Counted from the stretch's first letter, positions 49,901 through 57,757 are shown. The stretch is DNA of 64,000 nt from KK5 sp034043675 (GCF_034043675.1 NZ_JAXCLA010000008.1:372001-436000), one strand, 5' to 3'. Notes: a model not told the origin generated them from the letters alone. Numbers and translations are program-made.

Positions 49901-50760
49901 GCGAGCTGATGCGGCGGCTCCGGCCATGGGCCGACAGGCACATCGAGCAGCAAGTCCTCGCCAAGGTCGTGGAGCTGCAATGCACCAGCGCGCGCGCACT
50001 CGGCGATGCGCCGGGCCAGTTCGTCTTGCGGGGCCTCCAGATGGGCCGCACCGGTCGCTGCGCTCCAGCCGCTGGCCCCCGCAAGATTGATGGAGTCCCC
50101 GCTCTCGTCGAACAGGTACACGAGCGCGAAGGGCACATCCTTCGGATGCTCCGCCAGCACGTTGATGGCCTGGCGGCACGCGTTCTCCGCGCTTCTGGAT
50201 TCGACCACCCTGGCGCCGAGCTCACTCAGGATCTGCAGCCGCCGCTCGCCGATCACCTTCTGCGTGATCTCCATCACCGTCCCCAGCACGCCGCCGATGC
50301 CCTTCGGCGCCTCGTCGTCGGGCACGGAGCTGTAGGCAATGGTGAAGTGGCTCTCTTCAGCGAAGCCGTGTCTCCGGACGATCAGCTCGATGTCGTCCAT
50401 CCAGGTGGCCGGGCCGCCGTTGAAGGGCACGTCGACCAGCGGGCCGAGCACGTCGAACACTTCATGCCAGCATTCGCGAAAAGGGCGCCCCAGCGCCTGC
50501 CTAGGATGCTTGGCGCCGAGGATGGGGGCGTAGGCGTCGTTGTAGATCTGGATGTAGTCCGGCCCCCACCAGAGCAGCATCGGAAACCGATTCGCCAGCA
50601 CGACGCGCACGATCATCCGAAGGCTGCTTGACCAGGTCGAAGGCGGGCCCAGGTCAGTACTCGACCAGTCAAAATCCCGTACGAGTTCATCCAGGGACTT
50701 GCCCTCCTCCGACGAGGGCGAGGTCGGGGTCGCTACGGACGAAGTCAACACTGAAACCAT
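46969..50760 (-). CDS. Double hybrid sensor histidine kinase (two kinase cores, two receivers)
   Basis: About 1263 residues without membrane helices. Order: PAS-like N-terminal module (VVLANRFPMLLWWGPD, YNDAYAPILGAKHP), GAF, first HisKA (FFSNVSHEFRTPLTLML, H364) with HATPase (NLLSNAFKFT), first receiver (LLADDNADMRAYLRNLL, D690), PAS, second HisKA (LAMLAHELRNPLAPM, H910) with HATPase (NVLVNAAKYTPSGG), and second receiver (ILVVDDNRDGADAL, D1192). The start at 50760 has AGGAG eight bases ahead. Both cores keep their key residues. The N-terminal module is shared with the sensor at 11823. It is likely to be a multistep phosphorelay within one chain. Confidence 0.9.
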   Translation of the reverse strand: MVSVLTSSVATPTSPSSEEGKSLDELVRDFDWSSTDLGPPSTWSSSLRMIVRVVLANRFPMLLWWGPDYIQIYNDAYAPILGAKHPRQALGRPFRECWHEVFDVLGPLVDVPFNGGPATWMDDIELIVRRHGFAEESHFTIAYSSVPDDEAPKGIGGVLGTVMEITQKVIGERRLQILSELGARVVESRSAENACRQAINVLAEHPKDVPFALVYLFDESGDSINLAGASGWSAATGAAHLEAPQDELARRIAECARAGALQLHDLGEDLLLDVPVGPWPEPPHQLALVPLRSATSTRPAGVLVAGISACIRPDAQYTRFLDLVAGKIASSVANARAYEEERRRAEALAQIDRAKTIFFSNVSHEFRTPLTLMLGPLEDALGNDTLPAPLRAQLDLANRNAQRLLKLVNSLLNFARIEAGRMTASFTPVDLASLTRDVASSFRSAMERAGLAFNVDVQALDEPVHVDRAMWEQVVLNLLSNAFKFTFDGSVTVRLRRDGGFALLEVSDTGGGIPGHELPRLFERFHRIEGMRSRSHEGSGIGLALVQELVRLHGGSIEVDSAPGSGSTFRVRVALGTAHIPPAQRTAEPSSSMAVSSDARAYVDDVLRWLPGEEAGPGAQADAGGELLRDADSRFQASFGARILLADDNADMRAYLRNLLAVHYEVLAVGDGEEALARARAEPPDLILADVMMPRLDGLALLARLRSDPVLHEVPVMLLSARAGEESRIEALAAGADDYVYKPFHARELLTRIGSLLELIRQRRQGEARFRAYMQATHDAVYRMSSDWREMRQLHGRNFIADEEGPSHAWMQKYIHPDDRAAVQAAIAKAIASNSPFELEHRVIRVDGSLGWTLSRAIPLHDERGQIVEWFGAAADVTERRQAQEDLLRHGQALEAADRQKDEFLAMLAHELRNPLAPMRSATELLLRTSLESSRSRWAVDIIGRQVTHLTRLVDDLLDISRITQGRIQLRLAPQRIDQLINHSLDSVAPLMREKRHSVVLRPSADPLSVMGDPERLVQCFSNVLVNAAKYTPSGGEICVRSGIDGDQAVITISDDGVGISADVLPRVFDLFSQGERTLDRSQGGLGIGLAVVKRLVEMHGGTVSARSEGVGKGATFEIRLARISDSGEAVRSEPATAKVARRILVVDDNRDGADALAELLQAEGHEVSTAYSSIDALQLQREFKPDTALLDVGLPEIDGYELARRMRAQQMADPLRLIAISGYGRERDQEEARRAGFSSHLLKPVDIETLERLLASPIDLSS

Positions 50761-50893
50761 CGGCGCTCCTGTCATCAGGCGGCGCACTGTTGACCAAGAC
50801 GGGCCGGCCTGGTCCGGGGCGCCGCATGTTTTTTGCGGCGAAAGTATCGCCTATGCCGAGGTGTTACCGACAAGCGCACACATCCATCAAATG

Positions 50894-51097
50894 CTATGAA
50901 TTTGCGAATGGAGTGTCTGGCGAGGTCTCAGATTCTCGAACCAGGAGCTCGAGTGGGAAGTATCTGGTTTGGACAGAACTGGAAGCATCAACCCAGGTGC
51001 AGAGTGCATGCTCGCGGCCATGAAACTCGCGTATCTCCATGATGGACATCAGGGGTCCACCAGCTTTCAAGCTAACGATGACACTGGGATCGTTCAT
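50894..51097 (-). CDS. YodC-like small protein (DUF2158), second copy
   Basis: A 67-residue protein with VIVSLKAGGPLMSIMEIREF, then ALCTWVDASS and YFPLELLV, which match the DUF2158 pattern. It is only distantly similar to the copy at 16721, so this is not a recent duplication. The start at ATG 51097 gives the usual length; the frame is open further upstream without family similarity. Function unknown. Confidence 0.7.
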   Translation of the reverse strand: MNDPSVIVSLKAGGPLMSIMEIREFHGREHALCTWVDASSSVQTRYFPLELLVRESETSPDTPFANS

Positions 51098-51445
51098 TGC
51101 CAACCTCGCGTCGCTTGCACGGAGAATATTGCAGCCTCGGGCGCGTGTTTGTAAGACAGTTTCCCGACAGAATCGTGCGTTTTCACCTGCGACATGCGCC
51201 GGATTGGGCGCAAGCGATGTCACCCGTGGGGCTTGTAGGGCCGTCGTGCCAACGCGTGCCCAGCGGCGTAGCATCGGATCCCGCCTGCAGGCGCCGACTT
51301 TTCGCCAGCGAGCTCACTTGCGCAGCGCGCTCACCGGGTGGCAGACGTGTGACCGGAGGCTTCCGGCCGCAAGCTGACATCGGTGACCGTTAGCTTCGCT
51401 GCCGTCCGCCGCCAGCCGCCCACAAGAAGCGCAATCGAAACAGAC
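51098..51445. other. Region without recognisable gene
   Basis: Short open frames on both strands show no family resemblance. The next recognisable sequence is a LysR tail on the minus strand. Confidence 0.35.
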
Positions 51446-51592
51446 TCACGCCGTCCACAGACGCTCATGGTTGTGCACCCGAAACCGCTCTACCAAAGCG
51501 TCAATGAACGGTCGCACCCTGGCCGGCATGTGAGCACGGGACTGGAACGCAAGGTAGTGGTCAGCCGAGGTAGGTTCCAATCGTCCAGCGCG
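51446..51592 (-). pseudogene. C-terminal remnant of a LysR regulator
   Basis: The minus strand reads RLEPTSADHYLAFQSRAHMPARVRPFIDALVERF, then HNHERLWTA and a stop (shown here in order). The motif PARVRPFIDALVERF is the classic C-terminal end of LysR effector domains. No helix-turn-helix or middle part is present, so only about the last 48 codons remain. Confidence 0.6.
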
Positions 51593-51685
51593 GGTACCAG
51601 ACGGCCTGCGGGAGCGATCTTCCTGGATGATGTACTTGGGCTCTTGCGATAAGAAGTTGCTCAACGGTTTGATGATTGCTGCTCG

Positions 51686-52081
51686 TTAGTCGCGAACGAT
51701 AGAGCCCGGGTACGTCCTGATCTCGATGAGATGCTTGTTCGGGTCGTTGAAGTAAAGCGTTGGCGCTTCTCCCCTGGCGCCTCTTTCATTGCCTAGCGAG
51801 GTGTTCACGCCTACCGTGTCGAAGGTCGGCCCGTGGTCGCGATTTGCGGCCTTGATCCTCCCGACGATCTGTTCGAATTCGGCGGCCGAAACCGCAAATG
51901 CATAGTGCTCGAAGCCGGAAGTTCCCCATGGCGCCAACTGGAGCAGGCAGTCTTGTCCGACGCGCATGATCGTGGACGGGCCGTCCGTCCCCTCGCATGC
52001 AAAGCCCATCAGTCCGCCGTAGAACTCGACGCTCGCCTGGAGATCGTTGACTTTGACGATGATGTGATCGAGTTGGGCCAT
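51686..52081 (-). CDS. VOC family (glyoxalase/dioxygenase-fold) protein
   Basis: A protein of about 131 residues: MAQLDHIIVKVNDLQASVEFYGGLMGF at the start, a central HYAFAVSAAEFEQIV and a C-terminal LYFNDPNKHLIEIRTYPG. Candidate metal ligands are the His in LDHI, the His in EHYAF and the final Glu. The internal ATG is chosen because the family begins there. Cytoplasmic, substrate unknown; no operon partner. Confidence 0.85.
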   Translation of the reverse strand: MAQLDHIIVKVNDLQASVEFYGGLMGFACEGTDGPSTIMRVGQDCLLQLAPWGTSGFEHYAFAVSAAEFEQIVGRIKAANRDHGPTFDTVGVNTSLGNERGARGEAPTLYFNDPNKHLIEIRTYPGSIVRD

Positions 52082-52297
52082 CGGAGTTTCGTATCGGCGT
52101 GGATGCGCCGATCTTGCCAAGACAAGGCCTCAAAGTGAAGCGGATACAGCCTTGCTGATCCATCAACGCAAGTGGGAGTTCCATCGCTTGTCGCGGCCAC
52201 GGCAAGAACGCCAAATGCTCTGCATCGAAGTGCCGCCCCCTCGTCAAGCCGCCGTTCGGCATAGGCGAAGCGGCCCAACTCGTAGTCAGGAGAACTC

Positions 52298-53026
52298 ATG
52301 AACGATGCCCGAGCGCCTGCCTCCACCGACCGCCGCGCCATATGCGTGGCACTGCTGGCGGCCGTCTGCGCGCCAAGCCGAGCCGCAGCCCCGGCGTCCG
52401 GTGTGGCGGACATCCAGACGGAGGTCCAAGGCATCGTCTCCCGTTTCATGACGCGCGCATCCTCAGTCCTCCCCGGTGTGCCGGCGCCCAGAATCGTCAT
52501 CTCGTTTACGCCACAGCTTTCGTGGATTGCAGACGACGGCAGCGCGATCCACACGGTTGCCTGGTCGCAGTGCCCACCGGGCATGCAGGGCTTCTTCGCC
52601 GGCCTGCTCGGCGACGCGCCTCCGATGTCCGCGCCGGAGTTCTTCCACGAGGTATTCAATGCATTCCTGGTCCCGCACGAGATGTCGCATTTCGTCGATG
52701 CCCGGCGGGGCCACCTGAAGAACGGCGGTGACTTCTATGGTGGTGAAGTGCATGCCAACCGCGTCGCCGTCGCCTTCTGGCTGGGCGAGCCCGGCGGCGG
52801 CGAACGCATGGCTCGGCTGATGGATGCGGTGACGCAAGCCCACGGTCGCATGAGCAGCCCGGTCCCGGCTGGCCAGGAAAAGGCGACGTACTTCAACGAG
52901 AACTACCAAGCGTTGCTGGACGACGCATCCAAATACGGCTGGTACCAGTTCCGCATGTTCCTGGACGCCTGGGACCAACGCAACGCTGCAGGCTTTGACA
53001 CCCTGCTGCGGACGCCTTTGGCGTAG
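52298..53026 (+). CDS. Exported zincin-like protein with HExxH motif
   Basis: A 242-residue protein with a signal-like N-terminus (RRAICVALLAAVCAPSRAAA). It carries HEMSH (H127, E128, H131) in the helix FFHEVFNAFLVPHEMSHFVDA (shown in part) and a Glu at 150 in GGEVHANRVAVAFW, 19 residues after the second His. That fits a gluzincin-like metal site, so it may be a metallopeptidase. AGGAG stands ahead of the ATG. I do not recognise a named family. Confidence 0.65.
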   Translation: MNDARAPASTDRRAICVALLAAVCAPSRAAAPASGVADIQTEVQGIVSRFMTRASSVLPGVPAPRIVISFTPQLSWIADDGSAIHTVAWSQCPPGMQGFFAGLLGDAPPMSAPEFFHEVFNAFLVPHEMSHFVDARRGHLKNGGDFYGGEVHANRVAVAFWLGEPGGGERMARLMDAVTQAHGRMSSPVPAGQEKATYFNENYQALLDDASKYGWYQFRMFLDAWDQRNAAGFDTLLRTPLA

Positions 53027-53054
53027 CCCGAATCGGGCTGCTGCCGGCCAGGTT

Positions 53055-53768
53055 CTACCGGCCACAAGCGGTCGTGGACGAAGGTCTGCATCCCGACGAC
53101 CAAGTGTTGACGTGGCCGCTGCAACGGCGTGTCAAAGAATGGCGGCTGCACTCGCATCGTCGTCTGGCTCGAAGCCAAGCCCAATGCAATGACAGCGAGC
53201 GCACGGTCATCCTGGATACCAACTTCACCCGATTCGTGCGCCCTTTGGATGCAGAGCTCCACTCGAGCGGCATTGGCGACCCACGCGTGCGCCAGATCAA
53301 CCGTACCCTTCGACTGCAACCGCGCGGCACGCAGGAGGGTTGGGAACAGCGAGTGAGGTGGGCGCCACGGCCTGGGAGATAGGAGTCGTAGGGCCCCGGC
53401 ACCCACAGCCTCAGTGCGTCATCGAGTGTCATGCCCAACAACAGGGCCTGTAGGTCCAGCCGCTTCTCCAGCCCGAAGGTCTTCAGGTTCTTCTTGATGC
53501 GCTCGAGAACCACAACTGGCTCGCCGCTGACGCCGAGGCTGCGCAAGCTCAGGAAGCCCGCAGAGGCGACCAGGTCGCGCTCCATCTCGTCGGCATTCAC
53601 GAAGACGCCAATCTACTGGGGCTTGAGGTCTGGTTTGATGGTGCTCTTGCCCGGTCCGTTCGGACCGGCGAGAACCCGGAGTCGAGGCTGCGCGGGCTGT
53701 GCCGCTGGCGCTTGAGGTGGTTTTGCGGCCTTGGCCGCTGCATCCGCGCCGGCCGGCTTACTTGACAC
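53055..53768 (-). pseudogene. Zeta-toxin-like kinase gene, interrupted
   Basis: The frame begins at a GTG overlapping the stop of the upstream partner. It shows a Walker A loop, LRVLAGPNGPGKSTIKPDL, then KPQ, a TAG at 53613-53615, and continues in the same frame with IGVFVNADEMERDLVASAGF, typical of zeta-toxin/P-loop kinase proteins. After about 53410 the frame loses any family character, so a later frameshift or deletion is likely as well. Zeta toxins phosphorylate UDP-N-acetylglucosamine. This copy is probably inactive. Confidence 0.7.
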
Positions 53769-54012
53769 GCCTGAGGACGGTGCCGGTCTTGACGCGCTTG
53801 CCGACCGGCAAGCTCTTGATGACCGTCTCGCTCCCATCGAGCGCGCGCTTCACGACCTGACCATTGCTGGTCTTCACGGTCACTGCACCAGTCTGCTGCA
53901 GCGTGGTCCGGTATGCCTCATGACCAGCCTTCGCCGCCAGCGCTGGAATGCGTCGCTCGACGATCTGCATACCGCGTTCGGTGAGGGTGTTACGGCTGGT
54001 ACGGGAAGACAT
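53758..54012 (-). CDS. Small protein upstream of the zeta-like gene, putative antitoxin partner
   Basis: An 84-residue basic protein starting MSSRTSRNTLTERGMQIVERRIPALAAKAG and ending SLPVGKRVKTGTVLRRVK. Its stop overlaps the start of the zeta-like gene by 11 bp, the usual antitoxin-first arrangement. The sequence does not resemble classical epsilon antitoxin. The antitoxin role is inferred from position only. Confidence 0.6.
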   Translation of the reverse strand: MSSRTSRNTLTERGMQIVERRIPALAAKAGHEAYRTTLQQTGAVTVKTSNGQVVKRALDGSETVIKSLPVGKRVKTGTVLRRVK

Positions 54013-54294
54013 GTTGAGGCGCCGGAACGACTTGTGTGAGTCTACCAGCGGAAGCCCTGCTGGATGTGACGGCCGGTTGATGTCCCGCTGTCAGCATGCG
54101 GTGCTGGTGTGGACCGGCCCCACATGACTGCTTTCCGGCACCGGATTTGGGCTCGCCAACTTCTGCTGTGGGTCTAAATGAGACTATTTGGTAAGCGCGC
54201 GGGCATCACACGCTCGTGCCACCGCAGGAGTCCGAGCAATTGCGATTTGCGCCACTCAAATCGGATGTGTTTCCGCAACACATTGAAGTCACCC

Positions 54295-55644
54295 TCAACT
54301 TTCGAGTCTACGTGCTGCGTCTCGCAGCCCTTCGAGGATGGTGATGGCGACCTGTTCCGGGAAGCCCGCCGGCAGTCGGGCGCCGACCGCAGCGATAACT
54401 TGAGGTGTGCGCATGACGATGTCATCGATCAGGAACTGCACCTCTTGGCCGTCTTCGGTCAGGATGCCGTGACGGACTCCCAGTGCCATCCAGTGTCGGC
54501 GCAGGACGTCGCGCATCTTCCAGTGCGCATTCTTCGACCGTACCGCCATGGCCATCTTGGCCTTGAACGGCGATATCTTCGACGGTCCTTCGCCCAGAAC
54601 CGGATAGGCGGACAGCACGTCATATAACGGCGTGAGCTGATAGCGCCCTTCGGGTCTGATGAAGGTGCTGAAATTCTTGGCGTGGCCGTCGGTGGCGCAG
54701 AGCATCCAGAAGAGCAGTTGCGCCTTGAAGAAATTGCGGCGGTCCTGCTCGCGCGTGATCGAGCCGCCGAGCAGGTCGAGGATGCGATCCATCCCTGGGC
54801 CGCCATCCGCCTCGTACTTGGCTTCGGGCGAGGTGCCGGTGGCCTGGCACATGTCTTCCTGTGGCAGGCGGATGATGCGGCGCTCGCCAGACGACGTGGT
54901 CCACCAGGTGCGATCGAAGCGCTCGACCACCAAGGCCTTGACGTCATCGAACTGCATGGGCTGGCAGACGGCGACAGGGAGGCCGAACTCTTTCAGGATC
55001 TGGGCGCACAGCCACTCGTTCTCGATCGAGTCGCGCATGTCGATCTTCATGCCGCCAATGAGTCCCAGCGGCAGCTTGAAGATGTGCGTGGTGGGTGTGT
55101 GCCCTCGAGGGAGGCACCACTGTCCGTTCTGCAACAGCAGAGCAGTTTTTTCCTGGGCGCCGGCGATCGATATGCGGAACTCGTCATCGTCGAATCCCCA
55201 GCCCATCGCGTTCGGGGTCGTCGTGCCGCGCAAGACCTGGGCGATCTGTGCCTCGCTCAAGGGTTCGGCTTGCAGCGGTGATGTACCGGAGGAGTCCGCG
55301 CCGTCGGGAAGGATCTCGAGCGCCCCGACACAATCCCGACCGATCTCGGCGAGCAGTTCGAACGCATCGGTCGATCCGGTGTTGAAGCGGCGCGCCAGGC
55401 GGTCTCGGATCTCCGTGCTGTCGGGCAGCAAGTTCTCGAAGTAGGCGCGGACCTTTTGGCCGCGATGCGGCGCATTGCCCGGCGTGAAAGGCAGCGATAG
55501 CGACAGGGGGCGCCCTTGCTCGGACCGAGTCCAGGCCAGGTCGTAGTGGAGCGTGTCGGGCGAATGGGGCGCCAGGCTCCAGGTGCCGACGTAGGCACCG
55601 TTCATCCAGAGGCCCAGCGTGCGCGTGTGGGACAGGCGACCCAT
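54295..55644 (-). CDS. hipA: HipA-type serine/threonine toxin kinase
   Basis: A 449-residue kinase of the HipA family. An N-terminal subdomain (LGLWMNGAYVGTW, FENLLPDSTEIRDRLARRF) is followed by the ATP-binding region SIAGAQEKTALLL, HIFKLP and the catalytic core CATDGHAKNFS with LTPLYDVLSAYP. The motifs of the active kinase are all present. E. coli HipA phosphorylates glutamyl-tRNA synthetase and causes persistence. The start at 55644 lies four bases after the hipB stop; upstream in-frame sequence overlaps hipB. A decayed paralogue lies at 15778. Confidence 0.92.
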   Translation of the reverse strand: MGRLSHTRTLGLWMNGAYVGTWSLAPHSPDTLHYDLAWTRSEQGRPLSLSLPFTPGNAPHRGQKVRAYFENLLPDSTEIRDRLARRFNTGSTDAFELLAEIGRDCVGALEILPDGADSSGTSPLQAEPLSEAQIAQVLRGTTTPNAMGWGFDDDEFRISIAGAQEKTALLLQNGQWCLPRGHTPTTHIFKLPLGLIGGMKIDMRDSIENEWLCAQILKEFGLPVAVCQPMQFDDVKALVVERFDRTWWTTSSGERRIIRLPQEDMCQATGTSPEAKYEADGGPGMDRILDLLGGSITREQDRRNFFKAQLLFWMLCATDGHAKNFSTFIRPEGRYQLTPLYDVLSAYPVLGEGPSKISPFKAKMAMAVRSKNAHWKMRDVLRRHWMALGVRHGILTEDGQEVQFLIDDIVMRTPQVIAAVGARLPAGFPEQVAITILEGLRDAARRLES

Positions 55645-55648
55645 GGGC

Positions 55649-55924
55649 TTACCAGACGGGCTTGTCGGACGACGCGGCCGGGCCTGATGGCGCGGATGCC
55701 GGCCGTGAGGGTTTGCCAAGCGCCAGTTCAATACCCAGGATGTTCAGCAGCTTCAGCAGCCTTGCAGTGCCTACCTTGTCCGCATTGCGCTCCATGGCGG
55801 AATAGGTCTGCTGTGAGACGCCCAGGCGCAGGGCGACCTCGCTCTGGGTGAGGCCGGCCTCCTTGCGGAAGGCCTGGAGCAACGGGGGGAGTTGCTCAGC
55901 AGTTCGGACTGGATATTGAGTCAT
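55649..55924 (-). CDS. hipB: HipB-type antitoxin, XRE-family repressor
   Basis: A 91-residue protein with a Cro/C1-type helix-turn-helix (LTQSEVALRLGVSQQTYSAMER) and a C-terminal tail rich in Ser, Ala and Pro (KPSRPASAPSGPAASSDKPVW). HipB neutralises HipA and represses the operon. Three regularly spaced palindromes lie just upstream. The ATG at 55922-55924 sets the family length. Confidence 0.9.
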   Translation of the reverse strand: MTQYPVRTAEQLPPLLQAFRKEAGLTQSEVALRLGVSQQTYSAMERNADKVGTARLLKLLNILGIELALGKPSRPASAPSGPAASSDKPVW

Positions 55925-55936
55925 ACAGGCTTCAAA

Positions 55937-56009
55937 CTGTATTTTCCTAATACAGCTTTTGATGTGTATTTTCTTTATACACACTATGGGCTGTAAATTC
56001 AAGAAACAG
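55937..56009 (-). promoter_or_regulatory. Triple hipBA operator array
   Basis: Three 19-bp dyads start at 55937, 55964 and 55991, exactly 27 bp apart. The first is CTGTATT-N5-AATACAG (perfect), the second GTGTATT-N5-TATACAC (one mismatch pair), the third has only CTGT...ACAG arms. They lie directly ahead of hipB, so HipB binding with cooperative repression is expected. The AT-rich spacing contains likely -10 elements. Confidence 0.75.
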
Positions 56010-56025
56010 TATTGAGCTGTACCCT

Positions 56026-56172
56026 GACACCGCGGACATGTATGGGCCGGGCGGCGACGAAAGCTTTCTGGGCCCCTTCGCCCGGGTGAATCGCAGCTAG
56101 GTCGTGCTAGCCACGAAATTCGGCTACACCCGCTGGCCGGAAGCGCCCGGCGACTGGAGTTTGAGCAATCGT
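56026..56172 (+). pseudogene. Aldo/keto reductase internal remnant
   Basis: The plus strand reads DTADMYGPGGDESFLGPF, then ARVNRS, a TAG at 56098, then VVLATKFGYTRWPEAPGDW. DTADMYG (with the catalytic Tyr) and VVLATKFG are hallmark aldo/keto reductase motifs. Both ends of the gene are missing and the left end abuts the hipBA operators, so insertion of the hipBA module may have cut it. Confidence 0.7.
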
Positions 56173-56308
56173 CCCGTTCTGCGGTCAATTGCCGACCTTG
56201 TTCACTCTTGTCCGCAGCGCTGGATCGCAGACGTGCAGAAAGCTGATTAGCGCGGACCGAGCAAGCCGCGCCCTTGCGCGATGCCTTTGGCAACCGCTTA
56301 CGTCGCGC

Positions 56309-57115
56309 CTACTTTGCGAAGCTCCGAGGCGTAATGCCGCATTCCACGGGACGTGCATTGGGAACTTGGTGGCGAACTGCCCTACAGAGGCCGTGCCAGA
56401 AGTCGCGAGTCCACGCTGGGTATCGCGCAGCAAAAATCGGGGACGCTGGCGCGAAGAATGGCAGTTCAGCCGCAGCCGGTACCCACTCGACAAGTCCCGC
56501 CCTTGATTCCGGCAGCAGGGTGTCCCGCGGCGCCGGACTCAGCAGGAGGTCGAAGCGCCTTGCCTCAAGCATGCCGAATGCAAGGTCGTAGGTGCTGATC
56601 GGCACGATAGGCCACCGTCGCTCTCGAGCGAAGGCTTCTTGCAGAGAGCCAGAAACGACACCTACACGAGTGCCGCTCGGCAAATCTGTTCCATTCCAGG
56701 CCGGATCCGGCGTGCTTCCTCGACGGCCAAAAAGGGCAACGCGGCCCAGCAGGGGCGCCCACGCGCTATCGGGCCGGCCTTGACCGTCGAGAGGGAATCT
56801 CATCTCGGACATGCGCACCGGCGTAGCTCCAAGGAAGAGAGCGAAGTCGATGCGTCCCTGCGCGAGCCACGCGCTCAGGCGTTTACTTGGCAACCGCAGG
56901 TACTGTGCTCTACAACCCAGGCGCTGAAGTGCATCGTTCACTGCATCCACCTGCCAACCGGGAGGATCCTCAAACGCCTCGCCGCGGCCATTCAACATCG
57001 GTGGAATCGCCCCGTCGTGGAATCCGATGCGCAGCGGAGTCGGACATGTCGGCACTTCGGCACCAGCAGCAAGCCCTGACGCCAGCAAGGCAAACAGAAC
57101 GAAAACGTGACTCAT
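56309..57115 (-). CDS. Periplasmic solute-binding protein (family 3-like)
   Basis: A protein of about 268 residues with a signal peptide (MSHVFVLFALLASGLAAGAEV). The mature part resembles amino-acid-type binding proteins: LRIGFHDGAIPPML, GWQVDAVNDALQRLGC, RIDFALFLGATPVRMSEMRFP, GTRVGVVSGSLQEAFARE and FDLLLSPAPRD. No permease or ATPase genes are adjacent, so it may act in sensing or with an unlinked transporter. The start is chosen by the signal peptide. Confidence 0.75.
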   Translation of the reverse strand: MSHVFVLFALLASGLAAGAEVPTCPTPLRIGFHDGAIPPMLNGRGEAFEDPPGWQVDAVNDALQRLGCRAQYLRLPSKRLSAWLAQGRIDFALFLGATPVRMSEMRFPLDGQGRPDSAWAPLLGRVALFGRRGSTPDPAWNGTDLPSGTRVGVVSGSLQEAFARERRWPIVPISTYDLAFGMLEARRFDLLLSPAPRDTLLPESRAGLVEWVPAAAELPFFAPASPIFAARYPAWTRDFWHGLCRAVRHQVPNARPVECGITPRSFAK

Positions 57116-57187
57116 ACGAAGGTGATCTGTGGGGCTGAGACTAGAGCACGTCAATGGCTTTATCAAGGGTACCTGCCGACTACGCGC

Positions 57188-57685
57188 TCACTGCCCGCCC
57201 CTCTCCTTCGTGCGCTCGACCATGATTCGATCCGCGAATGCTGACTCCTTCAGCGCACCTTCCACTCGCCAAAGCTGCTCGAAGACCTGTGCGTTAGCCT
57301 CGCCCAGCAGCTTTTCATAGGCCGCGATGAAGGAACTACGCGCTTCGAGCAGCAGCTTCGCTTGCCGCCTACCTGCAGGCGTGAGCGAGACCAAGGTGCG
57401 GCGACGATCGGCCGGGTCGAGCCGCGTCTGCACGAGCTTCAATTCCTTGAGCCGCTTGATCCACTTGATGATCTGCGGATGCGACTGGCCGATCGTCGCG
57501 GCGATGTCGGTGACGGCCCGCGGACCGCCCTCGTGCAGCAGGTGCACGGTCGAAACCGCCCGAGGCGGCACGACGATGCCGTATTCCGGGAACACGGCAT
57601 CGCAGGCTTGCACGAAATGATCGGCGAGCCGCCTGAGGATGTGCGGGAGCCAGATGAGTCCCTGCGAGTGGATGAAGTCGTCCAT
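57188..57685 (-). CDS. MarR family transcriptional regulator
   Basis: A protein of about 165 residues with a winged helix: DIAATIGQSHPQIIKWIKRLKELKLVQ, then DPADRRRTLVSLTPAGRRQ, the conserved wing (DxRxxxxxLT). It is divergent from the M13 peptidase gene across 86 bp that contain an imperfect 20-bp dyad. The start at 57685 follows GGGAGACAG. It probably represses itself and the peptidase gene. Confidence 0.88.
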   Translation of the reverse strand: MDDFIHSQGLIWLPHILRRLADHFVQACDAVFPEYGIVVPPRAVSTVHLLHEGGPRAVTDIAATIGQSHPQIIKWIKRLKELKLVQTRLDPADRRRTLVSLTPAGRRQAKLLLEARSSFIAAYEKLLGEANAQVFEQLWRVEGALKESAFADRIMVERTKERGGQ

Positions 57686-57737
57686 GGCGTAACTGTCTCC
57701 CGAAAACGCTGGCGAGAACGGGCATTTATGTACTAAA

Positions 57738-57757
57738 TTACGTAACCAGTAACGCAA
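57738..57757. promoter_or_regulatory. Candidate MarR operator
   Basis: TTACGTAAC-CA-GTAACGCAA is an inverted repeat with seven of nine positions paired, between the divergent MarR and peptidase genes. It lies 15 bases before the peptidase GTG, overlapping its likely promoter. Confidence 0.5.

Noticed and set aside
52009..52299. Minus-strand frame starting MSSPDYELGRFAYAERRLDEG
   Set aside because: It overlaps the start of the plus-strand HExxH gene and the N-terminal coding part of the VOC gene, and has no recognisable family.
53055..53410. A separate gene in another minus frame (LLRAARLQSKGTVDLAHAWVAN)
   Set aside because: No start or family resemblance; more likely the frameshifted end of the zeta-like gene or chance.
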